A stretch of DNA of 64,000 nucleotides from Magnaporthiopsis rhizophila (GCA_003049465.1 PYSS01000085.1:25330-89329); one strand, 5' to 3'; shown: positions 9,646 through 22,800, counted from the stretch's first letter. The notes: generated by a model not told the origin, from the letters alone. A program made the numbers and translations.

Positions 9646-12187
9646 CTTCGAAAAAGGCGACTTTTGCGTCCAATGCATCGCTGTGGCGGCGAGCCTCGGG
9701 CTGGGCTCAGCCCATCCAATATCAGCAAGGAGAGACAACACACACCACGCCACACCACAGCACACGCGACTCCCTGCATTCCCAAATTCGAAACAGAATG
9801 GGTGTCGTTTACTGTGCCAGGCCTGACGGACGTAGGCGAGAGGGCCATCATGGAGGCGTTGTGTCGAGCGTGCCAAGAGATAAGGACCATGATGCTCTTC
9901 CCCGTGGGCCAATGGCGGGCCTCGGATCGAGTTGCATCCAATTAAGGGGTGTCCAGGGGCTTAATTGGCTGCGATAAGCTTTCACTCTGGGGCGGCCTGA
10001 CGCCAAGGCGGACAGCAGCCTCGCTAGCGGACAGCGCCCCTCCCTGGGGGCGACCGTTTTTTGCTGGGGGAGGGGAAACACAAGGGAAGTTAGACTAGTG
10101 GGTGGTGTGCGCCATCTTTCAGCCCGGCGATAATGGAGTCATGAGGGTGGAATCACGGACGACGCCACAGAAAATCGATATCTCTGGTCGGTGTGCTCGC
10201 CCCACCATCTTTCAGTCATTGGAGTGTTTTCGTCCCATCAACGGGCTTAGCTTAATCGTGTTTGGGCCCGGCGCCCTGGGACGGACCTGTCTTGGAAAGT
10301 GGACCTTTTAGAGGGCCAAACAGATAAGGTTCAATATGCTCCAGTGGGCAGCGCTCCATCCAAAAAGGCGTCGGTCGTAATGGTAATTTGTGGCATTATC
10401 CAGGATATCCTAGCCTGGATGGATTCTTTTCCCGAGGTCGCTATCCGTGTTCGACGTGTAAGCCCCAACGACTGCGACATGCAGACGGAAATGGAAACAT
10501 TCTGTGCGGGCAGTGCATGTTAACGCCTGCACCCATATGCACGTTGGCTCCTGCGCATCCCACCCTCCTTTTCCTGGGTACATTGCAGAAAACAGGTGCC
10601 CGTCTGGGTGCCTGGCCACTGGGCTGCAGCGGTGGTGCTTCCTTGCTTCGATTTGATCCGGGGAGCGTGGATCCCCATCCGAGTGTGAGGGTGTCCAGCA
10701 ACAGCATACCACATCCGTCAGCCGTCGAAGGGGCTCGAACAGCCGATATTTGCCCGCCAAGACGACGACAGTAACCTCGTGTTCGATTCCGTGCACGTAC
10801 AGAACTTTGGGCACAGACCAGGCACAGACCACCAAAGTCTATCAATACCAGGCCGACCATTTCCTTGCCCCTTCCAATGTTGTTTTTCCGCATCTCCTCC
10901 CTAATGCTGTGGTCGTACACAGTACAGCTTTAAACAACCCCACCCTTTTCAGACCACCAAGAAGACCCAAGACTTTAGGGCCGGCTTGCAGTGACTAGGG
11001 CGAGACAGCTGCCGCGTCCCACTGAGGGTCCTTGCAGCGCGCGCTGCCACCTTGCTGCTGATTGTTGATCTCTCCGCCTGCTTATTATTAGCATAGGGAA
11101 TTACATACGAGCTCTGCCCTGCCGGGCCACGTTCCATTCGCAATTTTCAACACAAGCAGGAATTAACCCCGACTGACCGGGGTGCGCAATCAACACTTCT
11201 TGGCCGGGGCGCATTTTCAATCAATGCATGCGGGCGATGAGACGTCGGACGGAACGTCGTTGGGCGGGAGAAGGGGCCTCGAAGGAACCAGCCCCTCCCG
11301 GCTGCCGACCAATGACGCCCCTATGCGGCGCATGTTGGCCAGTTGCCGTTATTTATTTGCTGCAAAGTGCGTCGTATTTGCTGGGCGTATGCTGCCTCCG
11401 TGCCAGAAGAGAAGCATAGCCTGATTGTTGGCGCTGAGCCACGGGGCAGGCGCTCGCTGGCTCTCGACCTGGAGATCGGCAGGACGTGCCCGTTTGCTCT
11501 TGATATCCATCAACCAAGGAAAAGCAGACCGGAATCGATTATTCCACACACTGAAGTCCCCTCGCCCGATTTGTTCCCACGCCAAGATGATTTCCCAATT
11601 CAGTCAAACAGCAAGCGAAGCCATCATCTCTGATTGGTTGAGCCAACCTTATCAGTCGGTGGATCCCTATCCTTGTATGTGGCGCCTTGGCGGGTCGACG
11701 CCTCCTCCTCCATTCCTTTTGCCCTTGCGTTGCTTGTGATATGCCTACGAGATAGCAACGAGGGAGCCCGAAAGAGCAGACGCTCTGGTCCTTGCACCGG
11801 TAGCTGCACTAACGCGCGTACGGGGCATGACCTGACGTCTTGGAGCTAACGACGCCTCCTTTGCTTGGCCTGTGTTTTGGCACCCTGTCCTCCCTGCTCG
11901 GCCGGCGCGGCGTGGGATTTTCGACACGCGGGTAGATATCTGCTCGAGGGTGGTCTGGTCAAATTATCGATGCAAAACAAGTAGTAGAAACTGCCACCCG
12001 TGAGAGAGCCCGCCGCACCCCAGTCGGGCGTTGGCATTGGCATGCATGCGCCCTGGACTCATCGGACGTGGGTCGGCGGCGTGGGACCACACCAATGCTA
12101 CACTCCCAAGGGGCGGCTGGGTGCGGGCGCGTTAGGGTCGCATGCATTTTCTTTCATGTACGGAATTGGTCCCTGGGCCGGCTCGCC

Positions 12188-12440
12188 GGGCGATAACCGG
12201 ACATGAGCACCAAACCAGGCTACCCAGCCTAACCTAACCTTCTGGGGCCGGTCCCTGCTACCTCTATGCGTGCCTTTCCACGGGTGTGTGCTGATCTCCG
12301 ATCGGGCGAGCCTATTTATCCTCGACTGTCCCCGGGTCCATCCTTGCCCTGCGTGCTCCTCTTCTTCTTTCAGCTTCGTGTGTTGGGAGTTTTTCAGGTT
12401 GCGTCTTTCTTTCTTTTTTTTCTTTTCCCCTAATCACCTC
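12188..12440 (+). promoter_or_regulatory. Putative promoter/leader of the ammonium transporter
   Basis: A GATAA core lies at about 12190; GATA sites are the binding cores of AreA/NIT2-type nitrogen regulators that control ammonium permeases in fungi. A TATTTAT box lies near 12312, and a strong C/T tract (about 12355-12430), common just upstream of transcription starts in filamentous fungi, precedes the ATG at 12609. One GATAA can occur by chance; regulation is inference. Confidence 0.3.
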
Positions 12441-12608
12441 CTGGGTACCTTGCCTAAGAGCTGCCATCGACATCCACACTCGTCGGGGAGCCAGCACGCG
12501 ATCCCGCCTCACGTCAGTGCCGAAAAGCCAGACACACCACACAGACTCCCGTGGCAGCAGCAGGACTCCCAAAGACTGGTTGCTCGCAAGAGCGCACACA
12601 GACTCAGC

Positions 12609-14489
12609 ATGTCCTCCACGCCGTTCCCGTACAACGGGACCATCCCCACCGGGGGAGACTCCCTCAACGAAGACCTCAACCAATGGTACGCCAAGGGTGA
12701 CATTGCCTGGCTCATGACCTCGGCGGCTCTCGTCCTGCTCATGATTCCCGGCGTCGGCTTCTTCTACTCCGGGCTGGCCCGCCGCAAGTCCGCCCTGTCC
12801 CTGATATGGCTGTCCCTCATGTCCATCGGCGTGGCCTCCTTCCAATGGTTCTTCTGGGGTTACTCGTTGGCCTTCTCCCATACGGCTACATCTCCCTTCA
12901 TAGGCGACTTGACCAACATTGGTCTTAAAGACGTCCTCGCGGCCGCTAGCGTTGGGTCATCTGGTGTGCCCGATATACTGTTCTGCTTGTACCAGGGCAT
13001 GTTCGCCGCCATCACGTAAGTAGCACTACGCAGCTGCTCAGCCATACGCACATTTTACTCGTGACAACCGAAGCTGACAGCGTACCCTGCTCCTATAGTC
13101 CCGCCCTCGCCATCGGTGCTGCCGTCGATCGTGGTCGCATGCTCCCTGCCATGGTCTTCGTCTTCGTCTGGGCCACCATCGTCTACGACCCGATAGCGTT
13201 TTGGTCTTGGAATCCTGCCGGCTGGCTTTTTAAGCTGGGAAGTTTGGAGTAGGTCAAACCTCATGCTCCTGCCACAATCATTCCCCTTTGCGGACCTTAT
13301 CATGCTAACCTTTGCACATTATCTCAGCTACGCGGGAGGTAAGAGTCTTCGGCGGACAAAAAAACCCTGCGAAATATGCAACTACTTTTCCTTGTTGGTA
13401 CAGTTCGACTGTACAGCCTGACTAATCCGGCGCAATCATAGGTTCCCCCGTTCATATTAGTTCGGGCGCTGCGGCTCTCGCATACTCGTTGATGCTCGGA
13501 AAGCGCAGGGGTTACTCCGATACCGCCGGGCTGCCGTTCCGTCCGCACAACGTCACCCACGTCGTGCTCGGGACTGTGTTCCTGTGGGTCGGCTGGTTCG
13601 GGTTCAATGGCGGTTCGGCGCTGGGCGCCAACCTGCGCGCCGTCATGTCGCTGATCGTCACCAACATTGCTGCCTGCGTTGGCGGCCTGACGTGGTGTCT
13701 GCTCGATTACCGCCTTGAGCGCAAGTGGAGCACCATCGGCTTCTGCTCTGGTGTCATTGCTGGCCTCGTTGCCATCACCCCCGCCGCCGGTTACGTACCT
13801 GCCTGGTCTGCCGTTGTCTTTGGTGTTGTTGGTGGTGCCGCCTGCAACTTCGCCACCAAGATCAAGTTCCTGATCGGCGTCGACGACGCCCTCGATATCT
13901 TCGCTGAGCACTGCGTCGGTGGTATCGTGGGCAATCTCCTCACTGCCTTATTCGCCGCGTTAGTTCCCTTCCACTTTCCCTGTTTCATGTTGGAGTAGAG
14001 AGCCCATATCAGCTGACATGGTTATCCCGTTCAGTGACTATATCGCCCACCTCGACGGTGCCCTCAAGATCCCCGGCGGATGGCTCAATGGCAACTACAT
14101 CCAGCTGGCATATCAGCTGGCCGACTGCGTTGCCTGCTTTTCGTACGCCTTCGGCATGACCTGCATCATCCTATTCATCATGAACCTCATCCCAGGCCTG
14201 TCTCTCCGCGTCACCGCTGAGGAGGAGGAGGCTGGACTAGGTAAGAAAATCCGAACATCAAACTCCAATATCTTATATTCCCACTTCTTTCGATTCCACT
14301 AACACGCTCTGCTCCAAAGACGAGGCGGAAATTGGAGAATTCGGATATGATTATATAGAGATCACACGCAACGTCGGCGACCTGGTCCATACCCCCGAGC
14401 AGCCTCTCAGCAGCCAGGGCAGCGTCAAAGGCCCCGTTACGCATGAGAGTGTCAAGGGCCCCGCTACTCAGGCCACCAAGGCCCAGTAG
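12609..14489 (+). CDS. Ammonium transporter (Mep/Amt/Rh family)
   Basis: Plasma-membrane ammonium permease of 486 residues. Six exons are inferred: 12609-13015, 13099-13248, 13328-13338 (11 bp), 13442-13958, 14035-14240 and 14320-14489. Introns are 76-103 bp with GTAAGT, GTAGGT, GTAAGA, GTTAGT and GTAAGA donors. Family marks: GVGFFYSGLARRKSAL after the first helix, WATIVYDPIAFWSWNPAGW, the Amt signature DYAGGSPVHISSG assembled across exons 2-4 with pore His at residue 194, and the second pore His at residue 346 in FAEHCVGGIVGN. The C-terminal cytosolic tail (after LSLRVTAEEEE) keeps the DEAEIGEFGYDYIE block that couples the tail to gating in the family. An in-frame upstream extension exists, but the ATG at 12609 fits the usual short N-terminus. 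Whether it is a high-affinity (Mep2-like) sensor or a general carrier cannot be decided. Confidence 0.94.
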
Positions 14490-15966
14490 CTCTTGCTTGT
14501 CCAAGCACTTGTTATTTTAATGCTTTGGGTTGGACATGGCTCGGGCTCGAGAAGATTGGAGAGGAGCGCTATTTTGCTCGAAAAGTCGATGTTAGTCAGA
14601 CCGTAGTTGGATATCTACCTGCCATTGCGCACACTTAATCTCGTCTGTACCTCGCTTGGGAGCTATTCCGCAGTGTAAAGTACTCATACTCAAATGCACA
14701 GCGTATTGGGCCTCGTTATCCCTCACATTGAAGGTGGACGACCTGGGAGACCACGGATCCTCCGCCTTGCGAGCGTGCCCATGTCCGTGTTATTGTAGAG
14801 GTTAAAGGTGCCCCATGTCGCGCCACAATCCCCACAACTTTAACCGATCTGCTTTTTAATTGGCTTACGTTTATGTGCCTACGACGTGCACTCACTCTGT
14901 GCCACTGGCACAGGGAGCGACTCTTTGTTTCCATTCAAAGACCTACCTATACTCTGACTGCTTTTTTTTTCTCGCTCCAAGTCGCTCACGCGAGAAAACA
15001 AGTCGGAGAGACCCTTGCCGCCTGTGCCGGTCGATCGCCTTGGCACCGAACACGGCCCTCCCGCAACTCCACGAACCCGACTACAGGGTGACACGGAACG
15101 AGCTGCCGACGATCGAAACGAGACCAGTCAATCGTCAATCATCTCGCTCAGCTGTGGTAATGGCCATGTTCGACGCCAGCCGCCTGTCGCAAACCGCGTC
15201 GGAGGCGCTTCTCCCGGGCTTGCGTTTCTAATGCGGACGGGCCCATTGTTCAACCACACCTGGTATTCGACATTGGCGGTTGCGGCGCGGTCGCAGCCTT
15301 TCGCCCACGCGGGCTCGAAGGGGCCTTGCAATGTCTCGTGTCCATCTTAGGAGCGGTCGCAAAACGGTGGCAAGCATTCAATGTTGGCGTTTATCCACAG
15401 TGCCAAAACAGGGGCCATTGAACGTCGAGCTCCCGCAAAGCCGAGTGGATGGGATTCTTGGTGTCCCGTCTCGATGTCAACCCATGACGGGCCAGGCCGC
15501 TGTATCATGTCCTTGTTTAACCACATCGCATACATTTCCTGTCATTGTGGGTGGGGTTTGCCGCCCGGAAAGATACCCTCATAAAATCAATGCGTAGACC
15601 GAGAGTCCATGCCATCAGCCCATGATGGCTTCAGTTCGTCAAATAGAAATAGTTCAGTCGTGGCTCCAAGCCATCCATCACGAGAAGTCATCACCAAACC
15701 AAGTCAAACAATGGAGAGTGATGAAAGTGTCCGTGTTACCCGTCACATCCTCCAGTGATCCAGCGACTGCGGAAAGCACCCTCGCGCAATCAGTCGTAAA
15801 GTCAGGGTGCGTCCTCCCTGCTATAATCCAGGCCAGATCTGGTCGATGCACGGCCACCGGGTGTGGAGCCACCGGGTCGTCTAGCCACGGCCTGGTCCCG
15901 TTGCAGCGGGCGACGCCGGTCGGCTCATCGATTGGGTGGAGACGTCAAGTAGGCACGCAGCCAGAC

Positions 15967-16106
15967 AGGAAAAAGGAAAGGAAAAAAGGAAAGGAAAAAG
16001 GAAAGGAAAAAGGAAAGGAAAAAGGAAAGGAAAAAGGAAAGGAAAAAGGAAAGGAAAAAGGAAAGGAAAAAGGAAAGGAAAAAGGAAAGGAAAAAGGAAA
16101 GGAAAT
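15967..16106 (+). repeat. 12-bp purine minisatellite (GGAAAAAGGAAA)n
   Basis: About 11-12 near-perfect copies of a 12-bp unit made of A and G only on the + strand. It sits directly before dispersed repeat A, as does the degraded purine tract at 6312-6215 (minus strand). Confidence 0.9.
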
Positions 16107-16117
16107 ACAAGAGGAAA

Positions 16118-16193
16118 TAGGAAATGAAGCGTATGTAGATATACAAATAAAAGCTGGGTAATCGCCAATTGTCGTTCTAGCAGAATTTGCAGA
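16118..16193 (+). repeat. Dispersed repeat A, copy 2
   Basis: Contains AAAGCTGGGTAATCGCCAAT and AGCAGAATTTGCA. It matches the minus strand of 6164-6240, including the purine tract before it. Similarity stops just before the cysteine-array coding region of the other copy. Confidence 0.7.
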
Positions 16194-16195
16194 GC

Positions 16196-16259
16196 AAGAA
16201 GGCCAGGGAGCGTTGTGATGGTTATAGTGCCTAGTTGTTTCAGACGAGAGTATCCAGCT
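16196..16259 (+). repeat. Dispersed repeat B, copy 2
   Basis: Reads GTTGTGATGGTTATAGTGC, CTAGTTGTTTCAG and GAGAGTATCCAGCT. It matches the minus strand of 9575-9645. Confidence 0.6.
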
Positions 16260-16857
16260 GCAAAGAATGTAGTGATGAGCATCAAGGAGGTGACAGCATA
16301 TCAGGGCTAGTGGAGAGAAGCAAATCTCTGGCCTCTCCTAATATCGGGACATAACCCCCTCCCCGAGCCGGCATCGTGACGGCTCTGCTCGCACTGCAGC
16401 TTCCCCAGACTTCACATGTCCATCCCATGTCTAATCTGCCCTCGGATCTTGATGGATGGCTGACCGGCGTGGACTGGGCGGAGATGATATTTAGAATGAA
16501 CCAGCGAGGACCCTTTAGCTCCTTCTCCGACCAAATGCGGCGCGTTTGAAATAGGAAGGTGCAGGAGACACGGGGCCTCTGTTGGAGATTTGCGTTATTT
16601 TGTGACCCCGCTGGAGGTTGGGTTGTAGGCGCTTAAAATATGCACATCCGTGGCTGAGCTGCGTGTTGTTAAAGAGGGGAAAAAAGGGGGGAGCCATCGG
16701 TGCTGGTCAAGATTCCACGCTCGGTATTGTTGCTCCTACATAAGGTGATTGGATGCCGGTGGAAAAAAAACGTGCCTGGAATTAAGACCGTCCCGCTCGT
16801 CCTCTATCATGTACCCAGTGCCAGGGTAAGACGCAGGCGCATCGTGTGGCCTTCAAC

Positions 16858-19800
16858 ATGTCGACAAGGCAAGAAGCCAAGCAGGCGGTGATGGCCATTG
16901 CCAAAGTGCATGGACATGTGGAGGAGAAGAATTGGGAGAAACTCCGGCGGTTGGATACTAATTTGGCGCGCGAAATTGAAGCGAGCTTCTTGGCCATAAA
17001 CAGGGATCGTGGCCACCACGTCAAAACGTAGGTATCCCCCAGCAGGAATGAACCCAGCTCGCTCCTTCCACTCGGGGATGGAATTTCTGGCTCACATGGG
17101 GTTGGCTTTATAGTCTGGCAAGAGAAATCTACGGCAGGGACGCGCGCTTCGTGTTCGAGCTACTCCAGAACGCAGACGATAGCCGCTTCGAAAACGCCAG
17201 GGAGCGCGGCCATCTGCCATCAGTCGTCTTCCATGTGCACCCGGGCCGCATTATTGTGGAATGCAACGAGGACGGGTTCACCAAGCGCGACCTGTCAGCC
17301 ATCTGCGATGTCGGGCGGAGCTCCAAGTCCGGGTCCTACGGATACATTGGGGCCAAGGGGATCGGTTTTAAATCAGTCTTCATCGCTGCCTGGAAGGTGT
17401 ACATCCAATCCGGACACTTCTCTTTCTACTTCCAGCACCGAAAAGGCGACACGGGCGTGGGGATGACTCTTCCTATCTGGGTTGATGATGAAGAAAAAGA
17501 GGATAATGATGGTGATTCACACAGCGAGCCGTCAGGCCCATTCCAGGGGACGCGCATGACGCTTTTCCTCCACGACGAAGGGGACCCTGAAGAACTCAGG
17601 CACTTGCGTAAAACCATCCGCGAGCAGCTGGACGACCTTCAGCCGACCTGCCTCCTTTTTCTGAGGAACCTGAGGCGCATACAGGTCATCTCCTACGACG
17701 AGGACGGCCGCTCGATCCGCTCTCGCGCGTTCCGCCAAATCGGGGGCGACGGCAACCGTCGGGTGACGCTAAAATCTGCCACCACAGGTCGAGGCGGTAA
17801 AGTCACAACGAAGCGACGGCACTTCCATGTGACGCACCACATGGCCTCCAATCTTTCCAAAAGCCAGAGCCGCAAGCTGTCTGGGCCGGAGAAGGAAAGC
17901 AGGTCCTCCTCCAAGGCCCAGGTCGTGCTGGCGTTCCCTCTCACAAACGACTTTGCCCCGCTCGACGAAAGACAGGATGTATTTGCCTTCTTGCCCGCCG
18001 GGAAAGCAGGTTTCAAGGTGAGACACCCTGTGTTAATCCCCGAGGCTGCGCTCAGCATTGCCTGACTTCCAGCTCCGACACTTTTAGTTCATCATCCATT
18101 CCGACTTCGACACCACTTCAGATCGACGAGGAATCGTGACGACGTCGGAACGGAACATTGACCTATTGGATGGCATCGCGAATGCCTTCGTTAAGGCTGT
18201 CCTTCAGTTTTGCGACCAGGAAGAACTGTGCTACACCTGGCCTCTGTTCCTTCCCGCGTCCAATGACACGCCGAGCCCGTTCTGGTCACGTCTGCGCCAC
18301 AAGATCAAGCGGCTCATAGCTAAGACGCCGGTCCTGAAGTCGCAACATTCGAACGCCCTCTGCAATATCCATGAGGTTTTCATCTTGGGAGACGAGGCAC
18401 GGGACGAAAATGATGATCCGCTCCTTGATTGCCCTGCCCGGGATCCTTACCTGTCCGACGAGTACGAATCTCGGTCGTTGAAGATTCTGCGGAAATATGG
18501 GCTGGATTGGGTGAGCCTCGAAATGTTTGTGGACTTGCTGGAGTCCGACCTCAAAGGCGCCAACTCCAAACTGAAGGCGGAATCGACCAGCGATGGCTGG
18601 CACTCTGCGATCGCAACGCTACTTTCCGAGCCTTTTGTAAAAGGGCACGAGAAGGCAGCACTGGCCCGCCGACTCGGGAATCTGCGCTTGCTTCCATTAC
18701 AGAGCGGCGCCTGGGTATCTGCCAACAGCGGCAAGGTATACATGCCAACCACGACTGAGGGCATCCCTATTCCGCCGGGTCTGGGCATGCGCGTGTTGGA
18801 TTCCTCGGCGGTCAGCAACAGTGATCGAAGCCGGCTTTTCACACACCTGGGAGCTGTCAAAGCTCACGCCAGCCACGTTCGTCCTAAAGTGCTGAGAGCA
18901 CACTCCGTGGATGTGGCCGCCTCCAAGGCCCAGCTGCATTTTCTATATCTCTCCTACAGACCGGAACAGACGCCTGCAGAGTTGGAACCTCTTTACGTAT
19001 ATTTACAGGGCGGTAAAACCGCACGCCCACATCGAAAAGACATCTATCTACCAGGCGACTATCCATATGGGCCCGAAGCACTGCTGGAGCCCGAGGGCGA
19101 TGCACCGGGCCTCGAGGTCGCATTCCTGCACCCGACCTACCTCGAGGATGCCCCCGCCCTTGCGCGGTCGCAGGGCCCATCGTGGGCAGAATGGCTGGTA
19201 AAATACCTTCAAGTCCGTGACCGTTTGAGACTAGTTACTCGTCTTGGCGACTCGTTCTCAGACATTTGGAGCTACGTTGCCGAGCATCGACCAGAGAAGC
19301 TTCTCGGGCTGCTGAGGCATTCCTGGAAACACGAAGGATCCCGGATCCGGAACAGCAAGGTCTTGTTACCTGCGCTTAAGAGTACCCGCGCAACGGCTCT
19401 ATGCATACCTAGCTGCGATGTCGACTGCAAACTCGACTGGACATGGCTGCCGCTTCCTGCTCTCCAAAAGGAGCGACTCCGCTTCATGGAGGCCTCGGAT
19501 CCGTTCCCCTTCCTCGACTTGAAGGAGACGGGCGGCTCAGCAGAAGAGTTGATTGCCAAGTGGGGGTTTCTCGAGATATGCGACGTCAGGTTTCGGATTG
19601 GCGACGAGATCGACTTCCTCCTCGATGTCCTCTACTGGACCGTTAAGATCTGGGATAACGATGAGATCCGGGACGACGGCCGCGATGATCTGTTCGAAAG
19701 AAAAGTACTGGAGATCTACTCAACAATCGAGGCCAAACTCCTCGGATTGCAGTCTGAAGACCGGGAGCAAGCAGCCGAGCAAACTCGGTAAGCAAAAAGG

Positions 19801-22800
19801 CAACATCGAGTTTGCGTCCTTTCCGTCCACCGCCCGCTGACTGTGTACGCCCCAGATGCTTTATAGGAGAATACGAGCTGGTGGTTGCGCCGAGGCACGG
19901 TGACAGGAAAATGTGCCTTGTTGCGTGTGACGACTGTCTGTGGGAAGGCCCGCCCGGAATGACGACGAGATTCGCGCTGGAGTGCTCTTATGCACGCCTG
20001 TTCGGAAATGACGCCGAGAAACGTGATCTCGTTTCCCGCTTCTTCAAGCAGACGCTAGAGATTCGAGATGCTTCCTCTGACGATATCCTGCGCGAATTGG
20101 ATATCATGCGAAAGAACGACCAGAGCAACAAGATGCAGGATTTTGACCGCATTTCTAGCCTTTATGGTTACTTGAGCAAGCTTGAGATTCCAACGGGGGA
20201 GACAAGGCAGGTCGGCCCATACTGGCATCGCTTAACCCCGTCTGCAATCTCAGTCTAACGTGGCTTCAGATCTGCTTTCGAATCCGAGCGCCGCATTTTC
20301 GTCTCGCAAGGCAGCTCCCGTGGCTGGTTCAATACGGGCCAGTGCCTGTGGTCCAGCACTGCCGAAATCCAGGGCAAAGTAACGCTGAATGATCACTACG
20401 AGGGCCTGAAGGACTTCTTTGTTGAAGTTCTGGGCGTCAAGTCGCTTACCGCCCAGATGGCGTACGACGATCTAATGCAGACAGCCGCGGAAGCCCCCGT
20501 TGAGCGGGTGAAGAACACGATCGAGTCCTTCAGCTCGCTCCTTCGGACAGAGCCCCGCAGCAATCGCCCGGATCCCGGGAAGCTACTCCAAGCCAACTTC
20601 TTGCCCGTCAGGTACCCCAGCGGATCGGTTGCGCTCAGGTCTGAAAAGACGCGGTTTGCCATTGTTGATCGCGAATACTTGGGTGAGCTGTTCCGGGGCC
20701 GCATCAGGCTCCTGGACTACAGCCTGGAGGACGTGCGGCGCCTCACGCCTTTCCTCCGGTGGGCTGGATTAGAGGACCGCTACCTCTCTCGGTGCGCGAG
20801 GGAGGTCACGTCCGCGTCAAGCGAGGCAACGAGGTCGATCAAGGTGCGGAGCCGAAGACTGAAGCCAAAAGCACACGCAATCCTCCGGTGAGTACCTACC
20901 TAGGTAGCCCATTAGACCGCGCCAACCAGGGAGATGGGACGCTGATTGCCGCGCTCGTTTCTTTTAGTATTGCTGCCACGTTCAACAGCCCCAGATACCA
21001 AACCGACAAGAACGGGCTGTATGAGCTGCTGCGGACCTCCGAAGTGCTCGAGACGGACAGGATCTCAACGGTGCTCTCGATCTCTCAAGACAAGCACTCC
21101 GCCGAGGTGGAGCTGACCTCGGGCGACGTGCACATCGACGAAACCCCCTCGGCGCTTAGGATCTTCGTCCCTTCCAACAGGAGCAAGCAGGAGATTTGCT
21201 ATCACCTGGCCCTGCCGAAGGGTCTCGCCGCCTGGCTCATGCGACATCCCACGGCCCGGGAACAAGACGCGGTCGAGGATGCGGCAGTGACGGCGCTTAC
21301 TGCGATATTGAATGCGTCCTCGGCCGAGGGAGTCATGGACTCCATTCTTGACGGCGCTGGTATCGTGCAGGTGCCGCTTTCTAGGGACGCCCGGACAGAT
21401 GACGAGGTGGGCGAGGAAACAGAGGTAGAGGCAGAGGCAGAGATAGAGTCAGAGTCAGAGTCAGAGTCAGAGTCAGAGTCAGAGGCAGAGGCAGAGGCAG
21501 AGGCAGAGGCAGAGGCAGAGATAGAGGCAGAGGCAGAGGCAGAGATAGAGGTAGAGTCAGAGTCAGAGGCAGAGGCAGAGGCAGAGGCAGAGTCAGAGGC
21601 AGAGGCAGAGTCAGAGGCAGAGGCAGAGGCAGAGGCAGAGGCAGAGGCAGAGGCAGAGGATGAAGAAGTGCTTGGAGGATCCGTAGCCGAGTCAAGGCAC
21701 CTGGCCACTCCAAGCGGATCATCTACAGGTTCGGAGTTTCCAGCTTCGGACAGCGACGCCGAGGCCGCAGGCGACTCCTCGACCGCCATCTCCACAAGCG
21801 TGGCATCGTCTAGGATGCTCCGCCGGGACCCATACATTCCGCGACCTGTGGCCGTGGCGCCCGCGCGGCTCCCCTCTGACGAGGACAGGAAGTACTTCAA
21901 GATACTGGACGGGGTCCTGAGGGCGGCGCGGACGGCCAGTTTCCCCTCAAAGGGGCCATATTCTATGGAGGAGCTCCGGAACGCACTCCCTGCGGTTGAC
22001 GACGCGGACGGGCACGGCAGCTTCGACGGGTTCGATGAGAGTCACCAACCCTGGAGCAGGTTCAGGTCAAGCTCCAAGTTCGAACGCGACAAGAAGATCG
22101 GTGCTGCGGGCGAGCTATATGTACGTTCTTTCCGTTTGTTACTAACCCCTAACAATGACCACCTGGCTATGTATCTGCAGCATCCGGCCGTTCTCTCCCG
22201 GCATTTTTTTTTGGATAAGGCTGACAGGCGCAACGCAACGCACACCAAACATTAGGTCTTTGAACTGCTGTCCAGGCTGAAGCCCCGGCTGACCGGCTGG
22301 GGCCGCGACAATTGGAAGAGCAACATGCGCGTGTACGCCGCCCAGCACCCGGATTACGCGGACATGGAGCCCTGGATCGGCACCGAGACGGCAGACATCA
22401 CTTACGACGACTCCGAGGGCGTCCTGACGGCCCTCCTCGTGGAGAACTGCTACCTCGACGGGGATCGCTGGCGGGGCGCGCGGCCGAGGTACCTGATCGA
22501 GGTGAAGTCGACGACGGGGCCGTGTGGCTTGAAGCTCTTCGTGAGCAAGAGACAGTACCAGATGGTATGCAGCACAGAGCCTTCTCCCTTCCCCCTCCCT
22601 TTAGGCTCTTCCATTGACAGACGCAAACGGCTGACTCCGCGCGTCCCATTCCAGATGAAAAACATCCACTCAAAGGCCGACCGTAGCGAGGTGTACATGA
22701 TCGCTCGGGTCTTCAACATTGACAAAGGCCGACCAGGAATGTGCCTGTATGTTGACCCGGAGCAGCTGCGGCTGGACGATTCGCTGGCGTTCACGGCGGA

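Larger units (their letters stand above)
9471..12608. other. Long intergenic region, no supported gene
   Basis: About 3.1 kb. Open frames of 60-160 codons occur in both directions but show no recognised domain and no consistent splice structure. It contains a dispersed repeat (9575-9645). Its right end should hold the ammonium-transporter promoter and 5' UTR. Confidence 0.5.
14490..16857. other. Intergenic region with repeats
   Basis: About 2.4 kb without a recognisable gene. It holds a 12-bp minisatellite (15967-16106) and two short dispersed repeats (16118-16193, 16196-16259). The frame giving KGKEKGKE is the minisatellite translated, not a protein. Confidence 0.55.

Noticed and set aside
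10735..10800. tRNA-like B-box (GTTCGATTCC at 10781-10790)
   Set aside because: The bases on either side do not pair to form a T stem, and no acceptor or anticodon arm can be drawn on either strand.
12270..12608. 113-codon in-frame extension upstream of the ammonium transporter
   Set aside because: It does not begin with ATG, is C/T-rich leader sequence, and the family starts with a short N-terminus as given by the ATG at 12609.
14860..15350. Possible gene in the 14.9-15.4 kb frames (110-123 codons)
   Set aside because: Several overlapping frames on both strands, none with a recognisable domain, splice pattern or good start context.
15622..16161. Frame with KGKEKGKE repeats
   Set aside because: It is the 12-bp purine minisatellite translated; all frames across such a repeat are open.
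22565..22654. Read-through of the 90-bp in-frame intron in the DUF3883 region
   Set aside because: Good GTATGC donor and CAG acceptor; the retained version would insert a Pro/Arg-rich stretch between two parts of the DUF3883 domain. Splicing is favoured, but retention is possible.
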